Origin: DASUBN01 sp036000105
GTDB lineage: Bacteria > Pseudomonadota > Gammaproteobacteria > Natronospirales > REEB76
Assembly (NCBI GenBank): GCA_036000105.1
Contig: DASYGE010000015.1
Location: forward strand, 1 to 64,000
Reading direction: 5' to 3'
DNA length: 64,000 bases
The position numbers and the translations under genes were made by a program. Below are positions 26,890 through 34,958 of the stretch, piece after piece. Every line of letters starts with the position of its first letter. Position 1 is the first letter of the stretch. The notes under the pieces were generated by a model that was given only the letters and a program-made list of their open reading frames with translations, had not been told where the DNA came from and ran no database searches.

Positions 26890-29622
26890 ATGGAAATGAA
26901 GGTACTCGGCACATTGCAGCGCATCGCGGGCTTCTTCCGCGGCGGCGAGCCCGGTGGCGCCCAATCGGGCGCGAGCGTCTCCGAGCGCCTGCTCTCGGTC
27001 AGCCGCATGGCGGCGGACGATACCTTCGATGAGTTCCATACCAGCATCCAGGGCCTCATCGAGTCCGAGGCCGAAGAACGCCTGGCGGAATACGGCCCCA
27101 ATACCGTGGCGCGGGAAGAGAAGAAGGGCTTCCTGAAACAGCTCTTCACCCGTCTTATCAACCCGCTCAATATCCTCCTGATCGTGCTGACCATAGTCTC
27201 GTTCGTCACCGGCGACATAGACGGCGGGATGATCATCGGTTTCATGGTGCTCCTGTCGGTGGTGCTCTCCTGGGTGCAGGAAGCCCGTTCCACCAACGCT
27301 GCGGAGAAGCTGCGGGCCATGGTGAAGACCACGGCCACGGCCCTGCGCCGCGAGGAGATCGAGGAAGAGGACGAAGAAGAGGCGAAGCCCGAAGCGGACG
27401 GTGAGGAAGGCGGGAAGAAGAAGCGCATCACCTATAAGGCGGTGCGCAAACAGGTGCCCCTGGACGAACTGGTCCCGGGAGATCTGGTGCAGCTCTCCGC
27501 CGGCGACATGATCCCGGCGGATGTGCGCCTCCTCTCCGCCAAGGACCTGTTCATCAACCAGGCGGCCCTCACGGGTGAGTCCCTGCCCGTGGAGAAGTCC
27601 GCCACCGCGATCGAAGAGGCCACCGGCAGCCCGCTGGACCTGCCCAACCTCTGCTTCATGGGCACCAACGTGGTGAGCGGCACCGCCATCGCCATCGTGG
27701 TCATGACCGGTGCCAACACCTATTTCGGCGCCCTCGCCAGCACCCTCGGCGTGGATAGGACCCAGACCAGCTTCGACAAGGGCATACACAAGTTCACCTG
27801 GCTGATGATCCGCTTCATGGCCATCATGGTGCCGCTGGTGTTCCTCATCAACGGCCTCACCAAGCACGCCTGGGGCGATGCCTTCCTGTTCGCCATGGCT
27901 GTGGCGGTGGGTCTCACCCCCGAGATGTTGCCGGTGATCCTGAGCAGCAACCTGGCCAAGGGTGCGCTCGTCATGTCCCGCCACAAAGTCATCGTCAAGC
28001 GCCTGAGTTCCATCCAGAACTTCGGCGCCATGGACGTGCTCTGCACCGACAAGACCGGCACCCTCACTCAGGATAAGGTCTTCCTGGAGAAGCACGTGGA
28101 CATCCACGGCGTCGAGAGTGAACGGGTGCTGGAGTTCGCCTTCTTGAACAGCTATTACCAGTCCGGTCTGCGAAACCTGCTGGATGTGGCGGTGCTGGAG
28201 AAGGTGGATATGTATGCCGACCTGCATCCGGAGAAGAACTACCGCAAAGTGGATGAGATCCCCTTCGACTTCCAGCGCCGCCGCATGTCAGTGGTGGTGG
28301 AAGAAGAAGAGGCGCGCCACGTCCTCATCTGCAAGGGCGCGGTGGAGGAGATCTTCAGCATCTGCAGCCGGGCCGAGATCGAGGGTGAGATCGAGCCCCT
28401 TGTGCCGCAAGACCTGCTGCGCATCCAGGACGTGACCCTGGCGCTGAACGAGGACGGTTTCCGGGTCATCGCTGTGGCGTATAAGGAGACTATCGAGGCG
28501 AAGCGCACCTACAGCGTCGCCGACGAGTCCGGCATGGTGCTGCTGGGGTATATCGCGTTCCTGGATCCGCCCAAGGAGACCGCCAAGCTTGCCATCGCCA
28601 AGCTCAACCAGCACGGCGTCGCGGTCAAGGTGCTCACCGGCGACAACGACACCGTGACCCGCAAGATATGCTCTGAAGTGGGTCTCGAGGTCTCGCACAT
28701 CGTCCTCGGCCGTGACCTGGAGAACATGAGCGACGAGGAGTTGGCGGAGAAGGCGGAGACGACCTCCGTATTCGCTAAACTCGCACCGGAGCAGAAAGCG
28801 CGGGTGATCCGCGCGCTGCACCGCAGAGGCCACGTGGTGGGGTTCCTGGGAGACGGCATCAACGACGGCCCGGCCCTCAAGGCTGCCGACGTGGGCATCT
28901 CGGTGGATACCGCGGTGGACATCGCCAAGGAATCCGCCGACATCATCCTCCTGGAGAAGAACCTCCTGGTGCTGGAGGAGGGCGTGCTGGAGGGCCGCAA
29001 GGTCTTCGGTAATATCGTCAAGTACATCAAGATGGGTGCCAGCTCCAACTTCGGCAACATGTTCAGCGTGTTGGGGGCCAGTATCTTCCTGCCGTTCGTG
29101 CCCATGGCACCCATCCAGGTGCTGGTGAACAACCTGCTATATGACTTCTCTCAGATCGCCATCCCCACGGACAACGTGGACCCGGAATACCTGGAGAAGC
29201 CGCGCCGCTGGGACCTGCGCAACATCGGCTGGTACATGCTGGTGATCGGCCCCTTGAGCTCGGTATTCGACTATGTGACCTTTGGCGTGCTCATCTATTA
29301 CTACGGCGCCTGGCACGACGAGAAAGTATTCCAGACCGGCTGGTTCATCGAATCCATCGTCAGCCAGACGCTCATCGTGCACGTGATCCGCACCGGCAAG
29401 GTGCCGTTCCTGCAGAGCTGGCCCAGCTGGCCGCTCCTGTTCACCACCATCGCCGTGTGCGCCATCGGCATGTGGCTGCCGTTCAGCGGCTTCGCGCACG
29501 GTTTCAGCATGGTGCCGGTGCCGGTGTCGTTCCTCTTGGTGATGCCATTCATCATGGTGGGTTACATCACGCTCACCCAATGGGCCAAATCCCGGCTGAC
29601 GCGGCGCTTCGGTCTCAACTGA
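26890..29622 (+). CDS. mgtA: P-type Mg2+-importing ATPase (MgtA/MgtB family)
   Basis: P3B-type ATPase bringing Mg2+ into the cytoplasm. 910 residues with the actuator motif LTGES (227-231), the phosphorylated Asp387 in DKTGTLT, LTGDNDTVTRKICSEVGL and GDGINDGPALKAADVGIS. There are ten predicted membrane segments, including the C-terminal block typical of MgtA. Compared with E. coli MgtA the actuator domain carries about 25 extra residues at 154-182, very acidic then basic (REEIEEEDEEEAKP...GGKKKR). Starts at 26890 or 26896 are both possible. A role in low-Mg2+ growth is expected. The porin gene lies directly upstream. Confidence 0.92.
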   Translation: MEMKVLGTLQRIAGFFRGGEPGGAQSGASVSERLLSVSRMAADDTFDEFHTSIQGLIESEAEERLAEYGPNTVAREEKKGFLKQLFTRLINPLNILLIVLTIVSFVTGDIDGGMIIGFMVLLSVVLSWVQEARSTNAAEKLRAMVKTTATALRREEIEEEDEEEAKPEADGEEGGKKKRITYKAVRKQVPLDELVPGDLVQLSAGDMIPADVRLLSAKDLFINQAALTGESLPVEKSATAIEEATGSPLDLPNLCFMGTNVVSGTAIAIVVMTGANTYFGALASTLGVDRTQTSFDKGIHKFTWLMIRFMAIMVPLVFLINGLTKHAWGDAFLFAMAVAVGLTPEMLPVILSSNLAKGALVMSRHKVIVKRLSSIQNFGAMDVLCTDKTGTLTQDKVFLEKHVDIHGVESERVLEFAFLNSYYQSGLRNLLDVAVLEKVDMYADLHPEKNYRKVDEIPFDFQRRRMSVVVEEEEARHVLICKGAVEEIFSICSRAEIEGEIEPLVPQDLLRIQDVTLALNEDGFRVIAVAYKETIEAKRTYSVADESGMVLLGYIAFLDPPKETAKLAIAKLNQHGVAVKVLTGDNDTVTRKICSEVGLEVSHIVLGRDLENMSDEELAEKAETTSVFAKLAPEQKARVIRALHRRGHVVGFLGDGINDGPALKAADVGISVDTAVDIAKESADIILLEKNLLVLEEGVLEGRKVFGNIVKYIKMGASSNFGNMFSVLGASIFLPFVPMAPIQVLVNNLLYDFSQIAIPTDNVDPEYLEKPRRWDLRNIGWYMLVIGPLSSVFDYVTFGVLIYYYGAWHDEKVFQTGWFIESIVSQTLIVHVIRTGKVPFLQSWPSWPLLFTTIAVCAIGMWLPFSGFAHGFSMVPVPVSFLLVMPFIMVGYITLTQWAKSRLTRRFGLN

Positions 29623-29767
29623 GGCTGCGATCGGCCTCAAGGCTGGTCAAAAATCCACCGCCACGGGCGCGCAGCTTGCGCCCCAGCGAGCGGCGTGCGC
29701 CCTGGATGGGCCCTGCTCTAGCTTGGGCGCAGCCCACGTGCCGCGATTCCAGTGCCGCCTGACTCGG

Positions 29768-29801
29768 CTGTCATATTTGTGCCATATTTCACCCCTAGAC
29801 T
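29768..29801 (+). promoter_or_regulatory. PhoB box and -10 of the pst operon
   Basis: CTGTCAT (29768-29774) and GTGCCAT (29779-29785) are 11 bases apart, each followed by ATTT, the direct-repeat layout of a Pho box (CTGTCAT-N4-CTGTCAT). TAGACT (29796-29801) sits 10 bases after the box as a -10, so PhoB would stand in for the -35. This predicts induction under phosphate starvation. Confidence 0.75.
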
Positions 29802-29887
29802 GCCCCGACCAACCAGGCGGGGAGCGGTATCGGCAGGTTCCTTGGCCGTGGCGAGCCCGAACCTAAGAAGCCACTACCGGTGAGCAT

Positions 29888-30886
29888 GTGTTGTCTGAAG
29901 AGCTACTGGAAACGGAAACCCATGCCGTGAGCGGCTCAAGCCATACAACTCGCTGGCGCGACTCCCTGGCTGACCTGCTGTTCCGCGGGCTTACTCAGGT
30001 GGCAGCGCTCACGGTGCTGGGATTGATCCTCGCCATCATCGGCGTGCTGTTGGTCAAAGCCTGGCCTGCCTTCCACACCTTCGGGTTCCATTTCTTCACC
30101 GGGACCGAATGGGATCCGGTGCTCGGCAAGTTCTCGGCCCTCACCTCCATCTACGGCACCCTGGCCACATCCCTGGTCGCCTTGATCATCGCTTTGCCGG
30201 TGAGTTTCGGTATCGCCTTGTTCATCACCGAGTTGGCGCCCTCCTGGCTGCGTCGGCCGGTGAGTACGGCCGTGGAACTCTTGGCAGCGATCCCCAGCAT
30301 CATCTACGGCATGTGGGGCCTGTTCGTCTTCGCTCCGGTCTTCGCCGACAAGGTGCAGCCCTGGATGATCGACCACCTGGGCAAGCTGCCGCTCATCGGC
30401 CGCTTGTTCCAGGGCGTGCCTATCGGTATCGGCGTGTTCACCGCCGGCCTGATATTGGCCATCATGGTCATCCCCTTCGTCACCTCGGTGATGCGCGACG
30501 TGTTCGAGGTGGTGCCTACGGTGCTCAAGGAGTCCGCCTACGGCCTCGGTTGCACCACCTGGGAAGTCATGTGGAACGTGGTATTGCCCTACACCCGGGT
30601 GGGCGTGATGGGCGGCGTCATGCTGGGCCTGGGGCGTGCATTGGGCGAGACCATGGCGGTCACCTTCGTCATCGGCAACAGCCATGACATCAGCATGCAG
30701 TTGTTCATGCCGGGCAACACCATCTCCTCGACGCTCGCCAACGAGTTCTCCGAGGCGGTCGGTCCCATGTACACCTCGTCGCTCATCGCCCTCGGCTTGA
30801 TCCTGTTCCTGGTCACGTTCGTGGTGCTGGCCGTCGCCAAGTTCATGCTGATGCGCATGGCAGCCCGCGAAGGGGCGCGCACCTGA
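29888..30886 (+). CDS. pstC: phosphate ABC transporter permease PstC
   Basis: Inner-membrane subunit of the high-affinity phosphate importer. 332 residues, about six membrane segments, with the PstC features GFHFFTGTEWDPV, FGIALFITELAPSWLR, LLAAIPSIIYGMWGLFVFAP and the EAA-loop region ESAYGLGCTTWEVMWNVVLPYTRVGVMGGVMLGLGRALGETMAVTFVIGN. Start is GTG 29888 or TTG 29891. It overlaps pstA by one base (TGATG). A PhoB box precedes the operon. pstS, usually the first gene, is absent here. Confidence 0.95.
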   Translation: MLSEELLETETHAVSGSSHTTRWRDSLADLLFRGLTQVAALTVLGLILAIIGVLLVKAWPAFHTFGFHFFTGTEWDPVLGKFSALTSIYGTLATSLVALIIALPVSFGIALFITELAPSWLRRPVSTAVELLAAIPSIIYGMWGLFVFAPVFADKVQPWMIDHLGKLPLIGRLFQGVPIGIGVFTAGLILAIMVIPFVTSVMRDVFEVVPTVLKESAYGLGCTTWEVMWNVVLPYTRVGVMGGVMLGLGRALGETMAVTFVIGNSHDISMQLFMPGNTISSTLANEFSEAVGPMYTSSLIALGLILFLVTFVVLAVAKFMLMRMAAREGART

Positions 30887-31743
30887 TGAACAAGAGCGGC
30901 AGCCGGCGTTACCTGTTCAGGCGCAGTCTGAACGTCTTCAACCTGTTCATGTCCATGCTGACCACCGTGTTCGGTCTGTTCTGGCTGGCATGGCTGCTCT
31001 GGACGCTCATCAGCCACGGTGTGAGTGCGCTGAACCTCCAATTGTTCACCAGCGATACGCCGCCTCCCGGCGCTCCAGGCGGCATGGCCAATGCCATGAT
31101 CGGTTCGCTCCTGCTCACCGGGGTGGGTGTCCTCATCGGTACGCCGGTGGGCCTGCTGGCGGGCACTTGGCTCGCGGAATATGGCCGGGCGAACCGCCTG
31201 GCTTCCCTGATCCGCTTCATCAACGACATCCTGCTGAGCGCGCCCTCCATCGTCATCGGTGTGTTCGTGTATGGCGTTGCCGTGGCGCCCCTGGGGCATT
31301 TCTCCGGCTGGGCCGGTGGCATATCCCTCGCCATCATCATGTTGCCGGTGGTGCTGCGCACCACGGAGGACATGATGCGGCTCGTGCCCGACCAGATGCG
31401 CGAGGCCGCGGCTGCTCTCGGCACGCCGCGCTGGAAGGTCACCGTGTTCATCGTGCATCGGGCGTCCCTCGCGGGCATGCTCACGGGCGTGATCTTAGGC
31501 ATAGCGCGCATCAGCGGCGAGACCGCGCCGCTCCTGTTCACCGCCCTCAACAACCAGTTCCGCAGCACCGACATGGCCCAGCCCATCGCCAACCTGCCGG
31601 TGATGATCTTCCAGTTCGCCATGAGCCCCTACGAGGGTTGGCAGCAGCTGGCCTGGGCCGGAGCGCTGATGATCACCGCGGCCATCCTGGTGCTGAGCAT
31701 CACCGCGCGCTTCCTGTTGCGCACACCTTCTTTCGGAAAGTGA
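30886..31743 (+). CDS. pstA: phosphate ABC transporter permease PstA
   Basis: Partner permease of PstC, 285 residues. It has the conserved NAMIGSLLLTGVGVLIGTPVGLLAGTWLAEYG segment, INDILLSAPSIVIGVFVY, MREAAAALGTPRWKVTVFIV (the ATPase-contacting EAA loop) and GIARISGETAPLLFTALNN. Overlaps pstC by one base and is followed by pstB after 4 bases, so the three are made as one unit. Confidence 0.96.
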   Translation: MNKSGSRRYLFRRSLNVFNLFMSMLTTVFGLFWLAWLLWTLISHGVSALNLQLFTSDTPPPGAPGGMANAMIGSLLLTGVGVLIGTPVGLLAGTWLAEYGRANRLASLIRFINDILLSAPSIVIGVFVYGVAVAPLGHFSGWAGGISLAIIMLPVVLRTTEDMMRLVPDQMREAAAALGTPRWKVTVFIVHRASLAGMLTGVILGIARISGETAPLLFTALNNQFRSTDMAQPIANLPVMIFQFAMSPYEGWQQLAWAGALMITAAILVLSITARFLLRTPSFGK

Positions 31744-31747
31744 CACC

Positions 31748-32521
31748 ATGAGCAGCCCGAACATAGATAATCCCAAGATCGATATCCGCAAGCTGGATTT
31801 CTACTACGGGAAGTTCCACGCGCTGCACGGCATCGAGATGCGTATCCCCGAGAAGCAGGTGACCGCCTTCATCGGGCCTTCGGGCTGCGGCAAATCTACG
31901 CTGCTGCGCACCTTGAACCGCATCTACGAGTTGTACCCTGAGCAGCGCGCCGCCGGCGAGATACATCTGGACGGCAGCAACATCCTGGCGACCAGCCAGG
32001 ATCTCAACCTGCTGCGTGCCAAGGTAGGTATGGTGTTCCAGAAACCGACGCCGTTCCCCATGTCGGTCTATGAGAACATCGCTTTCGGCGTGCGCCTCTA
32101 TGAACGTGTGCCCCGCAACCAGATGGACGAACGGGTGGAATGGGCGCTGCACAAGGCGGCTCTGTGGGACGAGGTCAAGGACAAGCTGCACCAGGGCGGT
32201 ACCCGCCTGTCGGGCGGTCAGCAACAGCGCCTGTGCATCGCCCGGGCCATCGCGGTGAAACCGGAGGTCATGCTGCTGGACGAACCAGCCTCGGCCCTGG
32301 ACCCCATCTCGACCCTCAAGATCGAGGAACTCATCGCTGAGCTGAAGAACGACTACACCATCGTGATCGTCACCCATAACATGCAGCAGGCGGCGCGGGT
32401 CTCCGACTACACCGCTTTCATGTACCTGGGGGATCTCATCGAGTTCGCCGACACCAGCACGCTCTTCACCAATCCCGCCAAGAAACAGACGGAAGACTAC
32501 ATCACAGGGAGATATGGCTGA
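31748..32521 (+). CDS. pstB: phosphate ABC transporter ATPase PstB
   Basis: Cytoplasmic ATPase of the Pst importer, 257 residues. Walker A GPSGCGKST (43-51), ABC signature LSGGQQQRLCIARAIA, Walker B VMLLDEPASALDP and switch histidine VTHNMQQAARVSDYTAFMYLG are intact. phoU, commonly next, does not follow; instead there are tandem hairpins and a convergent small gene. Confidence 0.97.
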   Translation: MSSPNIDNPKIDIRKLDFYYGKFHALHGIEMRIPEKQVTAFIGPSGCGKSTLLRTLNRIYELYPEQRAAGEIHLDGSNILATSQDLNLLRAKVGMVFQKPTPFPMSVYENIAFGVRLYERVPRNQMDERVEWALHKAALWDEVKDKLHQGGTRLSGGQQQRLCIARAIAVKPEVMLLDEPASALDPISTLKIEELIAELKNDYTIVIVTHNMQQAARVSDYTAFMYLGDLIEFADTSTLFTNPAKKQTEDYITGRYG

Positions 32522-32556
32522 GCTTGCGTTTGCCCAGTGGGTAAGTGTGGCGAAGG

Positions 32557-32595
32557 GTCCGCCGCATGCGGCGGACGACCCGACAGGATGTCGGG
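32557..32595. repeat. tandem palindromic hairpins downstream of pstB
   Basis: A 20-base perfect palindrome GTCCGCCGCATGCGGCGGAC (32557-32576) is followed by a second hairpin, CCGAC-AGGAT-GTCGG. Neither has a T-run. They may stabilise the pst mRNA end or be a REP-like element; a similar back-to-back pair occurs at 57080-57121. Confidence 0.55.
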
Positions 32596-32686
32596 GCTGG
32601 GAGTATTAAGAACTTTGAATTAACGCCAGGGATGGCAGCCGTTCTATCCGCAATTTCACTCTGAATCGTTGAATAATCGCTAAAAG

Positions 32687-32717
32687 AAAAAGGCCCGGGT
32701 TTCCCCGAGCCTTTTTT
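32687..32717. terminator. bidirectional terminator between pstB and the small basic peptide gene
   Basis: AAAAAGGC-CCGGG pairs with CCCGA-GCCTTTTT around a TTTC loop, with A- and T-runs on the two sides. It can end transcription of pst from the left and of the peptide gene from the right. Confidence 0.85.
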
Positions 32718-32743
32718 ATCAACTCCGGTTACCCGGAAATTGA

Positions 32744-32971
32744 TTACTTGCCGCCGGTGGCAGCAGCAGGAGCTTCGCTCTTCTTGTGCTTCTTCATGTG
32801 CTTCTTGGCCTTGTGATGCTTGGCAGCCGGCTTCTCGGTGCTGGCCGGGGCGGTAGCAGCCGGGGCAGCAGCGGGGGCGGCGGCAGCGGCCGGGGCATCA
32901 GCAGCCATGGACAGGCTGGCGAAGGCGAGCAGGGAAGCGGCGATAGCGCTGATTACGATCTGACGTTTCAT
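32744..32971 (-). CDS. small secreted Ala/Lys/His-rich basic peptide (Asr-like)
   Basis: 75 residues: signal peptide MKRQIVISAIAASLLAFASLSMA-AD, a long Ala/Pro linker, then a Lys/His tail (KHHKAKKHMKKHKKSE) and the end AAATGGK. The chosen ATG has GGAG 7 bases before it; an in-frame ATG lies 12 codons upstream. The architecture is the same as that of the peptide gene at 24702-24941 and resembles E. coli Asr. Asr has been reported to depend on PhoB/PhoR, and this gene faces the pst operon, but I see no Pho box in front of it. Function not proven. Confidence 0.7.
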   Translation of the reverse strand: MKRQIVISAIAASLLAFASLSMAADAPAAAAAPAAAPAATAPASTEKPAAKHHKAKKHMKKHKKSEAPAAATGGK

Positions 32972-33247
32972 CGGAGTACTCCAGTTTTTAAAAGTTAGAC
33001 GTTTCATACCACGGTTTTGCAAAACCACCGCCCCGGTGCCGATAGAGGGTTACCCCCCGTACGCCGTGACGGCTTTAATAGCCCCCAATCACCGCCGATC
33101 TGCCGGCGCCGTTGCGGACACCCTTGTCCAGGGCCTTACACATCCTTGTCGCGGCTATAACGCATCCCGTTTGACCCGGTTGACGCCCTTTTGAGGGTTT
33201 TCCTGGTACGGGAAGCCCCCTGCAGGCCTTAGGGCCCGGGGGCGGGC

Positions 33248-33256
33248 TGGCATAAT
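33248..33256 (+). promoter_or_regulatory. extended -10 immediately before the HD-GYP gene
   Basis: TGGCATAAT resembles an extended -10 (TGn-TATAAT) and ends 8 bases before the ATG at 33265. Transcription would begin at or next to the start codon, and no ribosome site is visible, which suggests a leaderless mRNA. Confidence 0.4.
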
Positions 33257-33264
33257 ACAACCAA

Positions 33265-34476
33265 ATGAGCACGAAAGTACCTGTTTCCGACCTCAGCCTT
33301 GGTATGTATGTGAGCGAGCTGGACCGGCCCTGGCTGGACAGCCCATTCCTGTTCCAGGGCTTCTATATCGAGTCCCCGGACCAGCTGGCAGCCCTATGGG
33401 AGTGCTGCGAATACGTCTATGTGGACGATTCCAGGGAGGCGGAAGGCGGGTCTGGCCAGGGGGCCGGGGCGGGGGATCAGACCATCCCCGGGGTACCGGA
33501 GACGAGCGAGCGCCGGCTGTTCCGCCAGGCGGTACGGCGGCTCCTGGAGTACCGCCAGCGTCTCTACCCCCAGCTCAAGAAGGTGCTGGACGATGCCCGG
33601 CTGGGCCACATCATGGACAGCCGGGATACCCGGGTCCTGGTGCAACAGCTGGTGGAGCTGGTGGCGGTGAATCCCCAGGCGGCCCTCTGGCTCACCAATC
33701 TCAAGGATCGGCATAGTCATACCGCCGATCACTGCTTCAACACCATGGTCCTGGCGGTGGCCTTCAGCAACCATCTGGGCCTGCCCAAGGAGAGCCTGGA
33801 AGAGGTGGGTCTGGGGGCGCTATTGCACGACATCGGCAAGATGCGCACCCCGGTGACCATCCTGGATAAACCCGGTCTCCTCACGGAAGACGAGTTCGAC
33901 ATCCTGAAGAAGCACCCGGTTGATGGGTTCCAGATGCTGCGTAAGCAGGGAGGCTTCCCGACAGCGACCCTCGAGATCGTGCAGTTGCACCACGAGCGTA
34001 TCAGCGGCGAGGGTTACCCCATGGGCCTCAAGGGCGGGGAGATCCCCCTGCATGTGCGGGTGGTGGCGCTCACCGAGGTCTATGACGACATCAGCAGCGA
34101 TCGGGTCTATCACGACGGCATCCCTGCGGCCAACTGCCTCAACATGATGTTCCATTGGGCACCCCGGGATTTCGGCGAAGATCTGATGCAGGAGTTCATC
34201 CGCTGCATCGGCATCTACCCCATCGGCAGCCTGGTGGAACTCAACACCGGTGCCCTCGGCATCGTCATGTCCAGCAACCCCGACAGCCGTCTGAAACCCG
34301 TGGTCATGCTGGTGCGTGACCGGGAAGGCCGGCCCTACCGTCGTCGGCCGCTGCTCAATCTGGCGGCGCCCGGTCCGGGCGAGGGTGGCTTCTCCTGGCA
34401 GGTGCAGCGGGTGGTGGATTGCAAGGACTACGACATAGACCCGGCCCGCATCGCCCAGATGGAGGCTCGCCTGTGA
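33265..34476 (+). CDS. HD-GYP domain cyclic-di-GMP phosphodiesterase with DUF3391 N-domain
   Basis: 403 residues, cytoplasmic. The N-terminal DUF3391 domain (VPVSDLSLGMYVSELDRPWLDSPF, about 1-125) is followed by an HD-GYP domain (about 145-320). The HD pair is at 188-189 (LLHDIGK), HHERISGEGYPMGLKGGEIP carries the GYP motif at 250-252, and HSHTADHCFNT supplies a metal histidine. It should hydrolyse c-di-GMP. Its stop overlaps arfB by GTGA. It is one of three c-di-GMP genes in the window, with 9962-12709 and 37117-38328. Confidence 0.9.
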   Translation: MSTKVPVSDLSLGMYVSELDRPWLDSPFLFQGFYIESPDQLAALWECCEYVYVDDSREAEGGSGQGAGAGDQTIPGVPETSERRLFRQAVRRLLEYRQRLYPQLKKVLDDARLGHIMDSRDTRVLVQQLVELVAVNPQAALWLTNLKDRHSHTADHCFNTMVLAVAFSNHLGLPKESLEEVGLGALLHDIGKMRTPVTILDKPGLLTEDEFDILKKHPVDGFQMLRKQGGFPTATLEIVQLHHERISGEGYPMGLKGGEIPLHVRVVALTEVYDDISSDRVYHDGIPAANCLNMMFHWAPRDFGEDLMQEFIRCIGIYPIGSLVELNTGALGIVMSSNPDSRLKPVVMLVRDREGRPYRRRPLLNLAAPGPGEGGFSWQVQRVVDCKDYDIDPARIAQMEARL

Positions 34477-34904
34477 GCCGCGAGACCCAGCTGTTCCTGA
34501 GCAACGGCCTGATGCTCGATGCCAGCGAGTTCGACTTCAGTTTCGTGCGCGCTTCGGGTCCTGGCGGGCAGAACGTCAACAAGGTGGCGAGCGCCGTGGA
34601 GCTGCGCTGGGATCTGCGCAACAGTATCTATCTGCCATCGGGGGTACGCCAGAGATTGGAAGCCTTGGCGGGCTCAAGGCTCACGGACGACGGCGTACTC
34701 ATCATCCAGGCCCAGCGCCACCGCACCCAGGAGCGCAACCGCGCGGATGCCATGGAGCGGCTCATCGCGCTGGTGGAGCAGGCCCTGCATCCCCCCAAGC
34801 CACGCAAGAAAACGCGACCCACCCGGGCCTCCAAGCGTCGACGGCTCGACAGCAAGACGCGGCAGGGCAACAAGAAGCGCTTGCGGGGCAGGAACTTCGA
34901 TTGA
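34473..34904 (+). CDS. arfB: alternative ribosome-rescue factor B (GGQ peptidyl-tRNA hydrolase)
   Basis: Frees stalled ribosomes on non-stop mRNA by hydrolysing peptidyl-tRNA. 143 residues from a GTG that overlaps the HD-GYP stop (GTGA) and follows GGAGG; length equals E. coli YaeJ (140). The GGQ motif is at 31-33 (ASGPGGQNVNKVASAVELRWDLRNS). The basic C-terminal tail that enters the mRNA channel is present (RPTRASKRRRLDSKTRQGNKKRLRGR). It is translationally coupled to an unrelated HD-GYP gene. Confidence 0.95.
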   Translation: MSRETQLFLSNGLMLDASEFDFSFVRASGPGGQNVNKVASAVELRWDLRNSIYLPSGVRQRLEALAGSRLTDDGVLIIQAQRHRTQERNRADAMERLIALVEQALHPPKPRKKTRPTRASKRRRLDSKTRQGNKKRLRGRNFD

Positions 34905-34933
34905 AAAAGAAAAAGCCGGCGTGAAGCCGGCTT
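34901..34933 (-). terminator. terminator of the APC permease gene
   Basis: Read on the minus strand, AAGCCGGC-TTCAC-GCCGGCTT is followed by TTTTTCTTTTTC, a good Rho-independent terminator 25 bases after the permease stop. Its T-run overlaps the end of arfB on the other strand. Confidence 0.8.
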
Positions 34934-34958
34934 CCCCATATCCAGTATCGCTACCGGA

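Noticed and set aside
32972..33100. Pho box before the Asr-like gene facing pst
   Set aside because: No CTGTCAT-like direct repeat is visible upstream of this gene, although Asr is linked to PhoB in E. coli.
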